Shown: one piece after another, positions 1-11,499 of the stretch
Numbering within the stretch: position 1 is the first letter of the stretch
Layout: every line of letters starts with the position of its first letter
From: Micrasema longulum
Lineage: Eukaryota; Arthropoda; Insecta; Trichoptera; Brachycentridae
DNA: 64,000 nt
Direction: 5' to 3'
Assembly (NCBI GenBank): GCA_022494885.1
Contig: JAGVSM010002407.1
Span: 62,001-126,000 of the forward strand
The notes under the pieces: model-generated
What the model was told of the DNA's origin: nothing
Database searches by the model: none
The model's input: the letters and a program-made list of their open reading frames with translations, nothing else
Translations under genes and position numbers: made by a program

Positions 1-186
1 TTAACTAAGACGTATCCGTCCCTAAACCGGTTGGCATAGAAAAGTCAGTGAGTGGTTTTATAAAAATATTTAATAACATTTAGTAGGATAGTGCTTAAAT
101 TAAAAATACACACATGTATTTATATAAACAAATTTTAAAAAGTACATTCATTAATATAATAATCAAGTCGGTACAAAAGGAGTGAC

Positions 187-624
187 CAATTGAACGTAGT
201 TTTGCAGAAAGCAGCCAGCTATAGAAAAGTGAAACTGAGATAATAGCAGTTTTGTGAAAAGAGTGAATTATCAAATTTACGCAACAATTGGAATGTTTTA
301 GACTTTAACAAATGATAAACAATGGATACATAAGTTTTTTTTAAATGTTACAAACAAGAATCTAATTATGTATTTGACCAGTTTTAATGATTTTTAAAGT
401 ACCATCAGATTTTTCTAGTGCTGTGGGTGTTTTCTGCAAATTGAGAAATGCCGTTTTTGTCATCGTCACCATTTTCAGAAGGTGATTAATACCGTTTTTT
501 GTATGAAAGCTGTCTGGCTGTTTTTAGCAAAACATAGAATTGACCTTACTGCACCCGATAACATCAATATCTCATTTTTTCAAAATTGTGGACTGGCTGT
601 TTTCTGCATAACTACGTTCAATTG
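187..624. mobile_element. MITE, CAATTGAACGTAG terminal repeats, copy 1
   Basis: Begins CAATTGAACGTAGTTTTGC and ends with the inverted form ACTACGTTCAATTG; the TIR is about 30 bp and includes GCAGAAAGCAGCCAG. A second copy lies inverted at 45320-45713 in Cul4 intron 2. No coding capacity. Confidence 0.85.
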
Positions 625-896
625 AAACATTGTTTTTGCTGATAACATATTATGTTTTTAGTTAACATAAATTTTGATCTAATTATGCAGGTGAAGTATT
701 AAATATATCAAAATGGTCGTTATTTTTTTTGGCATTTAGATGAAATCGCACCAATAGAGAGAACTGAGAATAGAACCATGCCCTCCAGCAAGACGTGACT
801 CACTATGACCCTATTCGAACCCATCTATATTTACACTATAAATAGGTGACCAGATTTGAGATGCGTATTCTAACTGAGGTCTCACCAATGAGCAGT

Positions 897-1212
897 ACAA
901 TGAGGAACTTCAGCCCTTCAAAAAATGTTTTCTCGCGCGTGGTAAAAATTAGAGCATTAAATAAAAAAAATGTACGAAGAAAATAATAAAAAATATTTTA
1001 ATAAAGACGAACTACTTTGAACGACGTCACTTGTTTATATGAATCAACCAATGATAAGGGAGCTGCAGAAATATCCGGTTTACTAACCGTAAACGGACCA
1101 ATCGGCAGAACTGACAGAGAATAAGCAGAAGACAACCTCTGACCTTACACGCGGAGATATTTCAGAAATACAAAACTTCAAAAAATCATAGCGCTTATAA
1201 TACGGTATATGG
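897..1212 (-). repeat. Dispersed repeat family A, copy
   Basis: Contains TACCGCGTGTAAGAAAACAT-like, TGACGTC and CGGTTTACGGT-like blocks found elsewhere in the window. Other copies: 4985-5330, 20985-21090, 23520-23625, 30160-30425, 33425-33560 (-), 50195-50640 and 56500-56850. Family members read (plus orientation) from a TTATCAGCG block through CCGTAAACCGGAAAT to GAACTTCCTCATT. No protein is recognisable; probably a MITE or an old LINE end. Confidence 0.7.
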
Positions 1213-1733
1213 AAATTGAAAAAATATTAGCTTAGTTTAACAGTCTTTATACAAATAAACCAATAAACCACGGAGCTTCTTCATCAAGAATTCACGTTGC
1301 TTTGTTTGAAATCATTCCATAGTGCTGTAAAAAAAGAAAGTTCTCTACCAAATCGTATTATGATAAATCATTAATTAAATTAATAAATAAAAATATGTGA
1401 TACATAAATTTCACGTTTGATATGAGTGATCTGTAAAATAAAGTACTGTTTTTGTACTCGACTATCGGGTACTGGGTATTATGTACTAGATAGATATCCA
1501 TCAGGAAAAATAAATAAATGGCATAATTGTTTAATTTATGAGTTGTTATCGGTAAGTATCACGCCCATTATATTTAATCATCTATTTTATTTTACACATA
1601 ATTAGCACGTACCTACTTTTGATCTTTGTTTTAGTTATTCAATTACATAAAAAATATAATCTGTTATTAAAAGCAACGGAAATTAATTAACTGAGGGATA
1701 TACGAAATAGGTACTAGAATAATGAATTATCTT

Positions 1734-1790
1734 CACCATCATCATCATCAATCATTATAATCATCAATAACATCATCATCATCATCATTG
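1734..1790. repeat. (ATC)n microsatellite
   Basis: CATCATCATCATCAATCATT and similar triplets run up to the GC-rich block at 1795. Read on the minus strand this is a (GATGAT)n tail at the 3' end of that block, as in many RTE/CR1-type elements and their SINEs. Confidence 0.85.
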
Positions 1791-1794
1791 TAAT

Positions 1795-2275
1795 TGTTGC
1801 CGACACGCGCGCTCGTGCTCACCAGGAAGGCACGAGCGGCCACTCGACCATCGAAATTTTCGCCGATCCGACTATGCTCCAGTTCCTGGATCCGGGTTGT
1901 AAGTCCGGACTCAGGACGGTGCGTCGCTTTTGTGACAAATACAGTAACCGTGCACCTAGCTACGGCCTCGCCCCGCGCAGCGTTCGCCCCCGGGGTGGAG
2001 GGGTACTAGCGTCGTCGAGGGCGGAGCCGCAGCCAGGGGGCGCTGCGCACACGCCACCGTCCCTTTTGAAAAGTCAATCGCCCGCACCCTGCTTTAGCTC
2101 GGTGGCCTGCGGCGCGGAACCTCGTTGCTTAGTCTGTGAGATTACCCCGTCCAGAGCCTGGCTAACGCAGCGGTCTGCGAGCAGGAGGCACCTTCGGCCA
2201 GGCTCTAGACGTGGTTAGTCATGACTGCGGGTCGGAGCGCTCAACGAACCTCAGGTTCGGAGCAGGAGTGTAGAA
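1795..2275 (-). other. GC-rich island, probably a 5'-truncated retroelement end
   Basis: About 480 bases of clearly GC-rich sequence in an AT-rich surround. No frame is recognisable on either strand beyond short chance ORFs. On the minus strand it ends GTGTCGGCAACAATTAC and then (GATGAT)n, which suggests a retroelement 3' end in that orientation. Orientation and family are inference. Confidence 0.4.
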
Positions 2276-2439
2276 ATAAAAGTTGAATTTGTTGAATTCA
2301 TTTCAGTAAACCACGGTAAAATACTTATTTTCACTAATAGAACTTTTAAATAATAACGCTTGTGTGGTTAAAAAACATATCTTTAATTTGCATTTAAAGT
2401 TGGGATATTTTTCAAAATAAAGTCATAAAATAAATTTAT

Positions 2440-5400
2440 TTAAATTGTACGATTTTTTGTTAATTCTTTTACAAACTTCGCTGATGATTTTGGAGTTCTT
2501 GTTCTGTTGGGATGTTTCATATCGACCGCATACAGTCCAAAATGGCCACTAAAAATAACCAAATATAATCCTTACACAGGCGTATAATGTTAGTATTTTA
2601 TATCAAATTACATACTATATCAATGTATTTACGTCATCAATATATGTCGTCTATCTATACAATCACGAACATTAGGCATCAGGGTGATTTAAAGACTGAA
2701 ACCAGTCAAAACCATGTCAAAACGCCCCCAAACACCTTTTTTATTTGAGATAAAAAGTAAAAAAAACATAATTTAAAAATCACAAAGTAATTTTTTTTTA
2801 AAACATTGATTAGAAACAATCATTTTCAGACTACAAACAGACTTAACTGCCTCCAAGCGACTTCGAACGCTCCTAAATCTGGCGAAAACATCCACGTAAG
2901 ATATCAGTGCTCTGTCAGGCCGGGGGTGGGCAGAGCGGCTCTTCAGACACAAACTCCAATTTCAACCCATCTCAAGCAACCTTTTAATTTATGAGATAGA
3001 GCGGGCGAGCAAACTTAGACGCGTACGGCATACGGCATACTGTATACCACTCTTGAGCCGGCCGCACATGACCACACTCGTATTGGGCAATATGAGCGAC
3101 GTGCGAGTAACAGCATTTGAAACCGACGGCAAAGTACCGGACCTAGCTATGAACCAAATATAAAATAAACTTAAAATTTCAATTAAAAATATGTAGATAT
3201 TTGCCAAATTTAGTAAAGCTGTCAAAAGCGATGCATGGACGCCGTTTTAATTACTTTTTTTAATCTAAAATCTCGAACATCTTTTTCCCTGAAAATCAGT
3301 ATCTGCGGCTCTCTAGTACCTTTGTTTTGGTGACAATTTGGCTCTTCTCGCTCGACAAACTGCCGACTCCCGGTCTGGATCGTCATATTCCCTTATACCA
3401 TCGAAGGTTCTCTATTTCAAATATTTTATTTTATTAAAATATTGCAATGAAATCACTCATACTTATATCCTTCCATCCACTCAAAGTTGTCCATGAGACT
3501 CCACATGGAGTAGCCCGTAATATTGCAGCCATCATCAATAGCGTCCAGGACAGCGTTAAGGTAACTTTTGTGAAAATCAATCCTGTCAACATCATCGAGT
3601 TCTCCCCCATCAGAGTATCCTGCCTCGTAAATGATTATCTCTGGATCATTATACTCATTCTTTATCCAGTTCAAAAGCTTCGTCAATCCTGTCGGAACAA
3701 TCTGAAAAGAAAATCGAGTATTAAGTGCCTATATTTAATTATCCGTTAAACTCGTGGGACATGGGTGGAAACAGAGTGCCCAGGACAGAGAGACATGTAA
3801 AAATTTAGTTTTAGTTTATAAAAAAGGCACTACTCTCGTGTCATAATCCACCGCGTATCCTATTAACGTATTTTTCTTACCATAAGCCAGGGAGAAACTG
3901 GGGAAAACTTCCACTCCTTTCTGTGTGTTATTTCTGCGCCACAATCATCCAAATAGGATGGTATCTGGTAGGTCTCGCCCTCTGGCATAACGCCAGCAAC
4001 ACGGGAGGTGTAGTAGTTTAGTCCAAAAAAGTCGAAGGTCCCCCTGATGTACTCTATCTCCTCCCCCGTGAAGATCGGTAGACGGGAGTGGCTGAACCCC
4101 TGTTCCTTGCTCCTTTTGGCTATTGAGGACTTTAAGACTTCGGGATAGTCTCCGTGCTTCGAGAAGATTGGATGGGCAAACCAGCCCAACTAAACAAAAA
4201 ATGAATATAACATAAAGCGCCGATGCAATTTTTCTACTTTAAATAAAAACAATGGTTTAAGTAAGCCTTAGAGTAAGATTAAGTTCCACCTCAAGATGTT
4301 TACCACATGTTTATGCATTGCCTTCAATTTCACTTCAAAATACATAACCTGGAAACGCGAACAGAAGCTTTGGTGACGATCTAAGGCACATCCGTTCCGC
4401 CAAAAGTCACAATGACTTGTAACAATAGGTAGTAGCTTTCATGATTAGAATAGTACTGATAATTAGGCCAATAAATGATAACAGGGCATTAAATGCTGTA
4501 ATCTCTTCTATTGAAACGGAAGGCCTGCTGTCTATCAATGGGTCCGGCTTCTCTTCGATTAGTTTTTTTGTGGTTTTTGCTTTACCAAGCATATATACGC
4601 AAATGCAGAGATGTTTTTCTAATGGTATGCAGCCAAATTTTGCTATCTTTTCCTACACTGCTTAGATGAAGATAGCCAAGAAACAAACCCCACTTGTGAA
4701 ATATAAACCTTGTGCATTATAAGCAAGGTAAATAGTACTGGAACTTTCATATTAAAATGTGTAAAATGTATAATTAAGTAAGAGAATGCCGGCGAATATA
4801 AATGATGATATTATGTATAGTAGATTCAGTATGCTTTAAAATACATTTTTCGTGCATTCGGAAGTTACAAAAAATATATTTTTTTACCGCACATTACTTT
4901 TCCAAGTTCCATTTTTAAACAATGATGAGGTTCGGTGTTTTTCCATATTTTTTATTTGTCATTAGACAATCAAAGCCAAACCAAAAAACGCTATATTTTT
5001 ATCAGCGCTTTGATTTTTTAAAGTTCAGCAATTTTAAAATTACACCGCGTGCGCCTGTGACGTTACAAGTCCTCTTCAGTGAGTCATGCTTATTGGTGAA
5101 TTAGCTTTCCGTAAACCAGAAATCTATCACAACACTCATCAATCTATCATCGGTTGATTCACAAGAAATCGTGACGTCAATTACAGTACTTAGTTTTTAT
5201 TAAATCCATTTTCATACATTTTCAAGAAACTTCGCAGTACAATTAAACGGTCTGATTTTTACCGCGTGTAAGAAAACATTTTCCATATAAAATTTCTCGT
5301 AGCATTGAACTTCCTCATTACTGAACATAAAAAGCGCAAACTCTGGCTTTATGAGCCCTAGAGCAATATATTGAGTTATAAAGATAAAACTCTGAAAAAA

Positions 5401-8400
5401 ACATTTTTTTAAATGATCAACTAAGCTTATAATTTTAATCATCTATTCACTTCATTTTAATTTTTCGAATGCTAAAAAACAGCAACAGAATAAAAGATAA
5501 CCCTTTTTAGTACTATCAAATTCAGGTTACAGGATCAAAAAATATCTCACTTGAAACTCTAGTCCACTGATCGCTAATTTATTGTCCTCAATAGAATCTG
5601 TTTTTGGTTCATACCATCGTGAATTGAGCGTTAGTGAAATCCTCCCTGAAAATGATAACTAATTGTTGAATTTTGATCGCTCATCTTTAAACAATATTAT
5701 ATCATATTGTAATAATTGTGCAAATGTAATTTCATAATCCAAATGATTGCATCACAAATGATAGTAGTAGATTCATATCGCATCAATTTAATTTATTTAT
5801 CAATAACTTATCAAATTAATGTACGTTCCTACCGTTTTGTGACTTCCTAAAAACATCATCGTATAAATGGTAAGCTTTGGCATGGGCTAGAAGCAATGTA
5901 TGTCCGCATAAATACTCTGCAACTCCTTGGAAGTTCAAAGCAGGTGCTCTGGTTGTCCAGCCATATGCCAAATAGCACACATCCTTTGGTTCGTTAAACG
6001 TTATCCATTCTTTGACCCTATCACCGAAATTCTCAAAAGCAACTCTCGCGTAATTAACAAAATAATCAGCCATAAAAGGATTGGTCCAGCCTCCAAGATC
6101 CTGCAGCTTTTGAGGTAGATCCCAGTGATACAAAGTGATAACAGGTGTGATATTTTTTAACAAAAGTTCGTTTATCAAATTGTTGTAGTATCTAACTGCT
6201 TCTTTATTAACTTTATCATCGAATCCTGAAGGAAGCAAGCGGGACCAGGATATAGAAAATCTGTAAAAATCCACTCCTAATTCTTTGATCATTTCAACAT
6301 CTCTCTTGTACAGTCTGTAGGAATCACAGGCGACATCTCCCGCGCTTTGATCACTTATCATATCTGGATGATTGTGGGTCAAATGATCCCATATGTTTTC
6401 CGATTTGCCTGTAAACATATTAAATTATTAAAATCTTCGATAGCGCAATACTCCAATATGGAGCTGAGACAGCCCAAATAGGTCCTGAACCCTACTCTGG
6501 GTTGCCTAAATGTGCCCCTCGTAACGAGCTTTGGTCATGGGCCAGTCATGAGCCATCTGGCAAAAAGTACCTGGTCAGCACCATGCGAAGGAACTGATAA
6601 AAGGGTACTTGCAAAGTTTTGCTTTGACCTAATAAAGCTCAGCCAAAATCAAGTGAGGGTTATCACTAAAGCCCTTACAGGGCACTGCAGATTGAACAAA
6701 CATCTTGCTAGAATGAACCTTTCCGAAACTTCTAGATGTAGGTTCTGCAGTGCAGATGAAGAAATAAGAGCCATTAAACTGGAAAAAATCATCATTATTT
6801 TATTATTATTACATCAAGATTATTCTTGTTTTCTTTCTTTGTACGCCCTATATTTTATTTTATTTTATTTTATTTCAATTTATTTCATTTTATTTCATTT
6901 TATTTCATTTTATTTCATTTTATTTCATTTTATTTCATTTTATTTTATTTTATTCAGAAAACATACAGTCATACAAAATAAGTATTAAAAACAACATTTT
7001 TTTAACATAAAAAGAATTAAGTTTTCATAAATTAAAAAGATATAAACATTAAATGTGACAAAAAAAAAAATAAATAAGAATTTTAAGTGAGAAAAGAATA
7101 ATTGTTGACATTTGCGTTTTCCATGGAGGTAATAAATTAAAATAAATAAAAATACCGAATGTACACGCCGAGGCATCCACGCACACACATGAACGCACAT
7201 ATAAAACATACACAAACATATACATTACATGCGGCACATATACATAGCATAAACTACTCAAGATGCACATTCAGCAACTATCCCAGATAATCGACCCCAT
7301 GAAGAAATTTTCTATACAAATGCATATGTTATATGCTTTTACATTTTTGTATGCGAGAGGTAAACTACAGTATCTCCAAAATTCCAATTTTTCATGAGAG
7401 ACAAATTAGTGATTTTTCAAACTGTCAACATTGAACCTTTCCGAAACTTCTAGATGTAGGTTCTGCAGTGCAGAAGAGGAAACACCCATACACATTCTAT
7501 ATTAGTGTGATGCTTTGCATCGTAAAAGGAGCCTCATTCTCGGGGGACCACTGATTGAACATGAGGATGTTAAAGAGCTCGCCCCTGCCTAATAGCCCGA
7601 TACTTAACGGATCTGGGCTTGGAGGGGAAGATTTAGCAAAATGAAAACTCTCGCCTTCCTCACAGTAGCCAGGCTCTTTATAGACCTGGGCTAGGAGGGC
7701 TCGAACTATTCACGGGGACCCGTCTCAATAAATCTTCACATGTCGCTGTAACGTCAGAAGCTTGCATGGCCCCCACCACTAAGAATAATAATAAGAATAA
7801 TACTTCAATATTTATTTATCTAATGTGTTTACAATGAAATGCGATAAAATAGATGATTAGATTATGTAATTAGTAGGTTCACGCCAAAACACAGTGTTTT
7901 GCGTACATTAAAATTATTCAAATATTTATCTTGTACTCTATGCTTAGAGGAGTTTTGTTAATTTAAAATTATGTGGAATAGATCATCATTCTGCCTGTAT
8001 TCTGTGCCATAGGCCTGCCACCACAAATGCGCGTTGATCGAATTTAGTACGCTGATTGCGTATTTTTGATACGTTACGTTGGGAAGATTAGAAATGGGCA
8101 CAAATTAGAAAAGTTTTCCACATCTAGTTGTATTTTTTTTTAGTGGAGTGATACTAGCTTTCTTTATTTTTACAATTAAAAAAATATGTGTTAGGAAAAT
8201 AGTAAATGCTAATTACCTAGCAACATGCAGGCCAATTTTTACTAGACTAAATTTATTACATTGGAACTTTATCTCATTGTTAAAACGAGACATAAATGTG
8301 TTTGTAAACAGGAAAATAATCACGTTTGCAACAAACATAAAAAAATCGCAAATTCCGTTGGCGTTTATTCAAAAAGGGCCCATATGCATGACCATGAAAA

Positions 8401-10945
8401 TATTTAATAAACTTTCAAAAAAAATCAAGGAAATTACTTTAAGAAATGTTTTCAAAAGTGTTTAAAGCGTTTTTAATAAATGAATTTCACTGTAGTAGCA
8501 ATGGAGTAATTATAAATTAATATCATCACTAGACACCATAATTTAATTTTAATTGTTATTGTATTTTTTATTTGTTTTTGGTCAGACTGTATTTGCTAAC
8601 GCCAATAAGTCCACCATTTAACCGTATATACTTTTTTATTATTTTGTATTTATCACATTGTACATTATCCTTATATATATAAGTCTTCTGTATGTGTGAT
8701 GTCACTAAACTCCTCCTAAACTGCTTTACTGATTTACGTGCGGTTTTCAGCAAAATGTAGATCTTTGCGCTGCGCGTGTTCAAAAATATTATTTAGTATT
8801 AATTTTCAATCGAATATTTTTTTTAAAAGTAAGAAACATAAATCTATTTTTCATCGATCTACCAGAGTTGCATTCGACAAGAATGCATATATGCATGTTT
8901 TTTGTGTTTAAAAAAGTTTATTTTTTAATGTTTACAAACAACATTCGCTTTTTATGGATACCAATCAGATTATTTCCTTACATTCCTTATAATTTCTTCC
9001 CATTTTTGGTAATAATGAAATAATATTAACTGACATTCAATACATTTCTGAAAATCGCATTCATAAATAAAGTGAACTCCTGTTGGTGAGAAGATCCGAA
9101 TTTGGAATTTATGAAAAGATTTCTATATTTGAAAATTAATTATTTTATGTTTTGGAATTTAATCATAAACAAGTACCTAGGTACCTACTTAAATTCAATA
9201 TTCGAAAAGTAATAATTTTTAGTTTTGGAATTCAATCATAAACAAGTACCTAGGTTCTTACTTATCAATGAAAAGTCTTTTTCCAAGCTTATACCAAGCC
9301 AACGTTCAGGCAGGACAACGTCTGTCGGGTGGGTTATAAAGATTTATTATTATTATTATGGTATCAGGAATAATGCTGTACTATTGGAGCAACGTTTATG
9401 AATTTTTCAAACGACTACTACCACCTTTAATTATTTTTTTTGTTTTTTTTTGTTCGTTACGTTTTCCTTTAATTTCTTAAAACATGTGAGTCAAATAAAT
9501 ATTTACCATCGGCATCCCAGGCACCTTCTATCTGATACGCAGCCGTTGCGACTCCAAACCGAAATCTTCCTGGAAAGTCTCTTTTATTTCCCCTTTTACT
9601 ATCATTCCGAATTCCGAGAATATCCGCATTAGATCTGAATTTCCAAAAACCATTTGATTATTTTTATTAATTAATACGCACAATCATTAATAACTAAATA
9701 GGTAAACCAGGGTATTGTCGGCACCTCCCCGATAATTGGCACTCTCTTATTCAAATTAAAAAAAGATGGTTAGTAATTTAAGTATTGGAAACGGAGTACT
9801 TAAATTTATGAAGTTTAATTATATTTTTGAATATCTGTAAATGCGCTCTACTTAAACGTGCGAAAAATCGAGAGTTTCTTAAGGTTTTTTTAAGGATAGA
9901 GCTGTGGTAAACTTTAATTTTCAGCAAGGTTAGGACAAAACTTAACTTTATTATGTTTACCAGTGATTGAATACATGTTTATTAAACTAGTTTTGTATCA
10001 AATGTGATTATTTTATTCAGAAATTATTTTTTTCAATAGGTGCCAACCAAACAATGAAAAAAATGTACAAAATCGGAGATCGGCACTGTGCCAATAACTA
10101 ATATTATGTTGTAATTAGTTATTCGTTAATATTTTAATTATTCGCACATGCCAATCAGTATTTTACATGCGTTATTGATATTGTTTGTTTATTATTTGCG
10201 ACAAATAAAGTAAATTATTTTAGCATTTAGTACAAAAAAGATTGGGTTATATGTAAAAAAAAATACTCCGAAGGAAATATTTTTAAGACAAATTTTTAAA
10301 TAGAAAGAGCGTTGCTATCATCATGTGATTCAGACTGAGTTATACTTTGTCTTTTTGTAATAATATCAAATCCATTCAATAAATATAAAAAAATATCACG
10401 TCTTTTATTTTTTTCCAAATACACGGAATTTTAAAGGTGCCAATAACTGACAAAATTGCTGTGCAAATTGAATAACTAGAGGTGCCAATAAATGACTGAA
10501 AGCGTTTATTTTCAATCATCTTTATTTATCTTTTAAAAAATTTAAGATCCTCTTAATATCAATCAAAAGTTTAAAATCAACAAAAATTTGTTGATGAAAA
10601 AAATTTTTTCATTCTTCACATGATTGTTTAATTTATAAATAAATATTGACCCGATCAATACGCTTAAAGTGCCAATCATTGATGGTTTTACCCTACTTCA
10701 AATTATTCCATTCGTCCACAAGTAATTCTTCTTTAATAAGTTTGTTTTTATATCTGCAAAAACTTTCTCTAACACAAGATAAACATGTATTAAATTTTGA
10801 AGGCCTTTGGAGTGTTAAATTATAAAAAATAATTTTATCCCTAATGGAGATTTAGTCACAATATTGAAAAATATTTTAATCTATTTTATTTTAATACTTA
10901 CCCCAAAAGAAGTGAAAAATAAACTACCAGCAATGGTATATTCAT
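2440..10945 (-). CDS. Glycoside hydrolase family 1 (beta-glucosidase / myrosinase-like), 7 exons, complete
   Basis: Exons in transcript order: 10945-10902, 9634-9507, 6408-5833, 5645-5551, 4189-3881, 3701-3463, 2548-2440. All introns are GT-AG and phases join to 499 codons plus TAA, the usual GH1 length. Residues 1-18 form a signal peptide, so the enzyme is probably secreted, e.g. into gut lumen (inference). Visible family motifs: [11 protein letters not shown] near residue 45, HWD at 152-154, TFNEP with acid/base Glu197, a nucleophile region with Glu410, and WSLMDNFEW at 451-459. The family hydrolyses beta-glycosides with retention. Odd point: the canonical E-N-G after the nucleophile reads E-A-G here (Ala411). 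The last exon is short (FGLYAVD motif, 35 codons); without it the frame would stop four codons after the exon 6 motif. An AATAAA (minus strand, 2440-2435) overlaps the stop. The exact substrate cannot be read from sequence. Confidence 0.93.
4407..4652 (-). other. Unassigned exon-like open frame inside GH1 intron 4
   Basis: The minus-strand frame is open from just after an AG at 4654-4653 to a TGA at 4407, 82 codons with an internal Met at 4592. The sequence is not low-complexity: a Lys/Glu-rich stretch ([19 protein letters not shown]) is followed by a 20-residue hydrophobic segment, probably a membrane helix. I do not recognise the protein. It could be a transposon remnant, an unannotated terminal exon, or chance. 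Confidence 0.25.
4985..5330 (+). repeat. Dispersed repeat family A, copy in GH1 intron 4
   Basis: Near full length: TTATCAGCGCTTTGATTTTT at the left, the CGTAAACCAGAAATCTATCA block, ATTTTCAAGAAACTTC, and CATTGAACTTCCTCATTACT at the right. Confidence 0.75.
6480..6780 (+). pseudogene. LINE (jockey-type) RNase H / C-terminal fragment, left part
   Basis: A plus-strand frame encodes [18 protein letters not shown] and then CRFCSADEE, the LTGHxxLNxHL...CRFC signature at the C-terminal end of many insect non-LTR polyproteins. It lies in GH1 intron 2, antisense to the host gene. The frame runs into AT-rich unrelated sequence and the element resumes at 7432. Confidence 0.75.
6850..6953. repeat. TTTTATTTCA-type microsatellite
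   Basis: About 100 bases of TTTTA and TTTCA pentamers, lying inside the 675-bp insert that splits the LINE fragment. Confidence 0.95.
7432..7790 (+). pseudogene. LINE C-terminal fragment, right part
   Basis: Resumes the same LINE reading ([19 protein letters not shown]) and continues with typical tail features ([11 protein letters not shown]), broken by stops, ending near an AATAATAATAAG tail. Its first 43 bases repeat 6714-6756 exactly. Confidence 0.7.
8148..8520 (+). pseudogene. Degenerate LINE reverse-transcriptase C-terminal tail
   Basis: The frame contains [20 protein letters not shown] followed by a -FK-V-FLIN pattern. This resembles the end of jockey-like reverse transcriptases (KGP-Y-GIK-YN-LP--IK). 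An in-frame stop precedes the last block. It lies in GH1 intron 2. Confidence 0.5.
8850..9060 (+). repeat. Dispersed repeat end shared with 27200-27370 (+) and 48830-49010 (-)
   Basis: The block ACATTCGCTTTTTATGG, then CCAATCAGATTATT and CTTATAATTTC, recurs at 27270-27330 and in reverse complement at 48850-48930. At 48830 it abuts the THAP-coding repeat, so it is probably the end of that element family. Confidence 0.6.
9141..9265. repeat. Short tandem duplication (~75-bp spacing)
   Basis: The block TTTTGGAATTTAATCATAAA followed by CAAGTACCTAGG occurs twice, near 9150 and 9224, in GH1 intron 2. Confidence 0.7.
9699..10695. mobile_element. ~1 kb non-autonomous DNA transposon in GH1 intron 1
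   Basis: The segment starts TAGGTAAACC and ends GGTTTTACCCTA, an imperfect terminal inverted repeat. The word GTGCCAAT, or its complement, recurs at about 9719, 9736, 10041, 10082, 10090, 10148, 10437, 10482 and 10671, in both orientations. Such repeated subterminal words are typical of transposase-binding sites in hAT- or Mutator-like elements. No transposase frame is visible. It fills most of intron 1 of the GH1 gene. Confidence 0.55.
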
Positions 10946-11498
10946 CTTTGATCTTTATTTATCAACTAATCAATGAAATAGCAGTCAACAAATGAACTCA
11001 TTTTTCCACAATAATATTCGAATGAATAAGTGGAATGTTTCTTCAGGGTTGGGGTTTTTTAAATATAGTCTAGTCTCTTTTGTGTAAAATTACAGTTATT
11101 AGATTAACTAAATATGTAAAAATATATTTTTAGAGAAAAAAATACATGTTTTATTTTATGTAGCTATATAAATTAATAAAATATACATATTTATTTATTT
11201 TTCACGAAAAATACTGCATTACTGTTTTGTGAGCTTTGAATGAGAAAAGTCATTGCCCTGAAATTTTAAATTATATAATATTATAGCAAAATGATGACTT
11301 TTACGCTTCAAATATTGGTACTTATAACATATAGAAATTGAGGAAAGTTAAATGACATCTTGGTGGAACTACGTTTTCATTATAATAGCAACTACGTTTT
11401 TGGCATTTTTTTTTGCCATCACTTGTTTGCAAATTTGGAAATGTACATCCATTTCATTTCTTTTCCAAATTCAAATCAACACTTTTTAAGGATTTCTT
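10946..11498. other. Upstream flank of GH1
   Basis: AT-rich, without a credible gene. It holds the candidate GH1 promoter and then unique sequence leading into the satellite array. Confidence 0.6.
11030..11070 (-). promoter_or_regulatory. Candidate TATA promoter of the GH1 gene
   Basis: On the minus strand a TATATTTAAA box begins at 11067. About 31 bases downstream is a CATTCC that could serve as a weak initiator (A at 11036). This would give a 5' UTR of about 90 nt before the ATG at 10945. The initiator is not a strong match, so the transcription start is tentative. Confidence 0.4.
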
Positions 11499-11499
11499 T

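Noticed and set aside
1794..2218. 71- and 114-codon ORFs in the GC-rich block
   Set aside because: Overlapping frames of GC-rich sequence without recognisable domains; long frames are expected there by chance.
3447..3749. 100-codon plus-strand ORF
   Set aside because: Antisense shadow of GH1 exon 6 (3701-3463).
5212..5442. 76-codon minus-strand ORF in GH1 intron 4
   Set aside because: Half of it lies in a family A repeat and is broken in the other copies.
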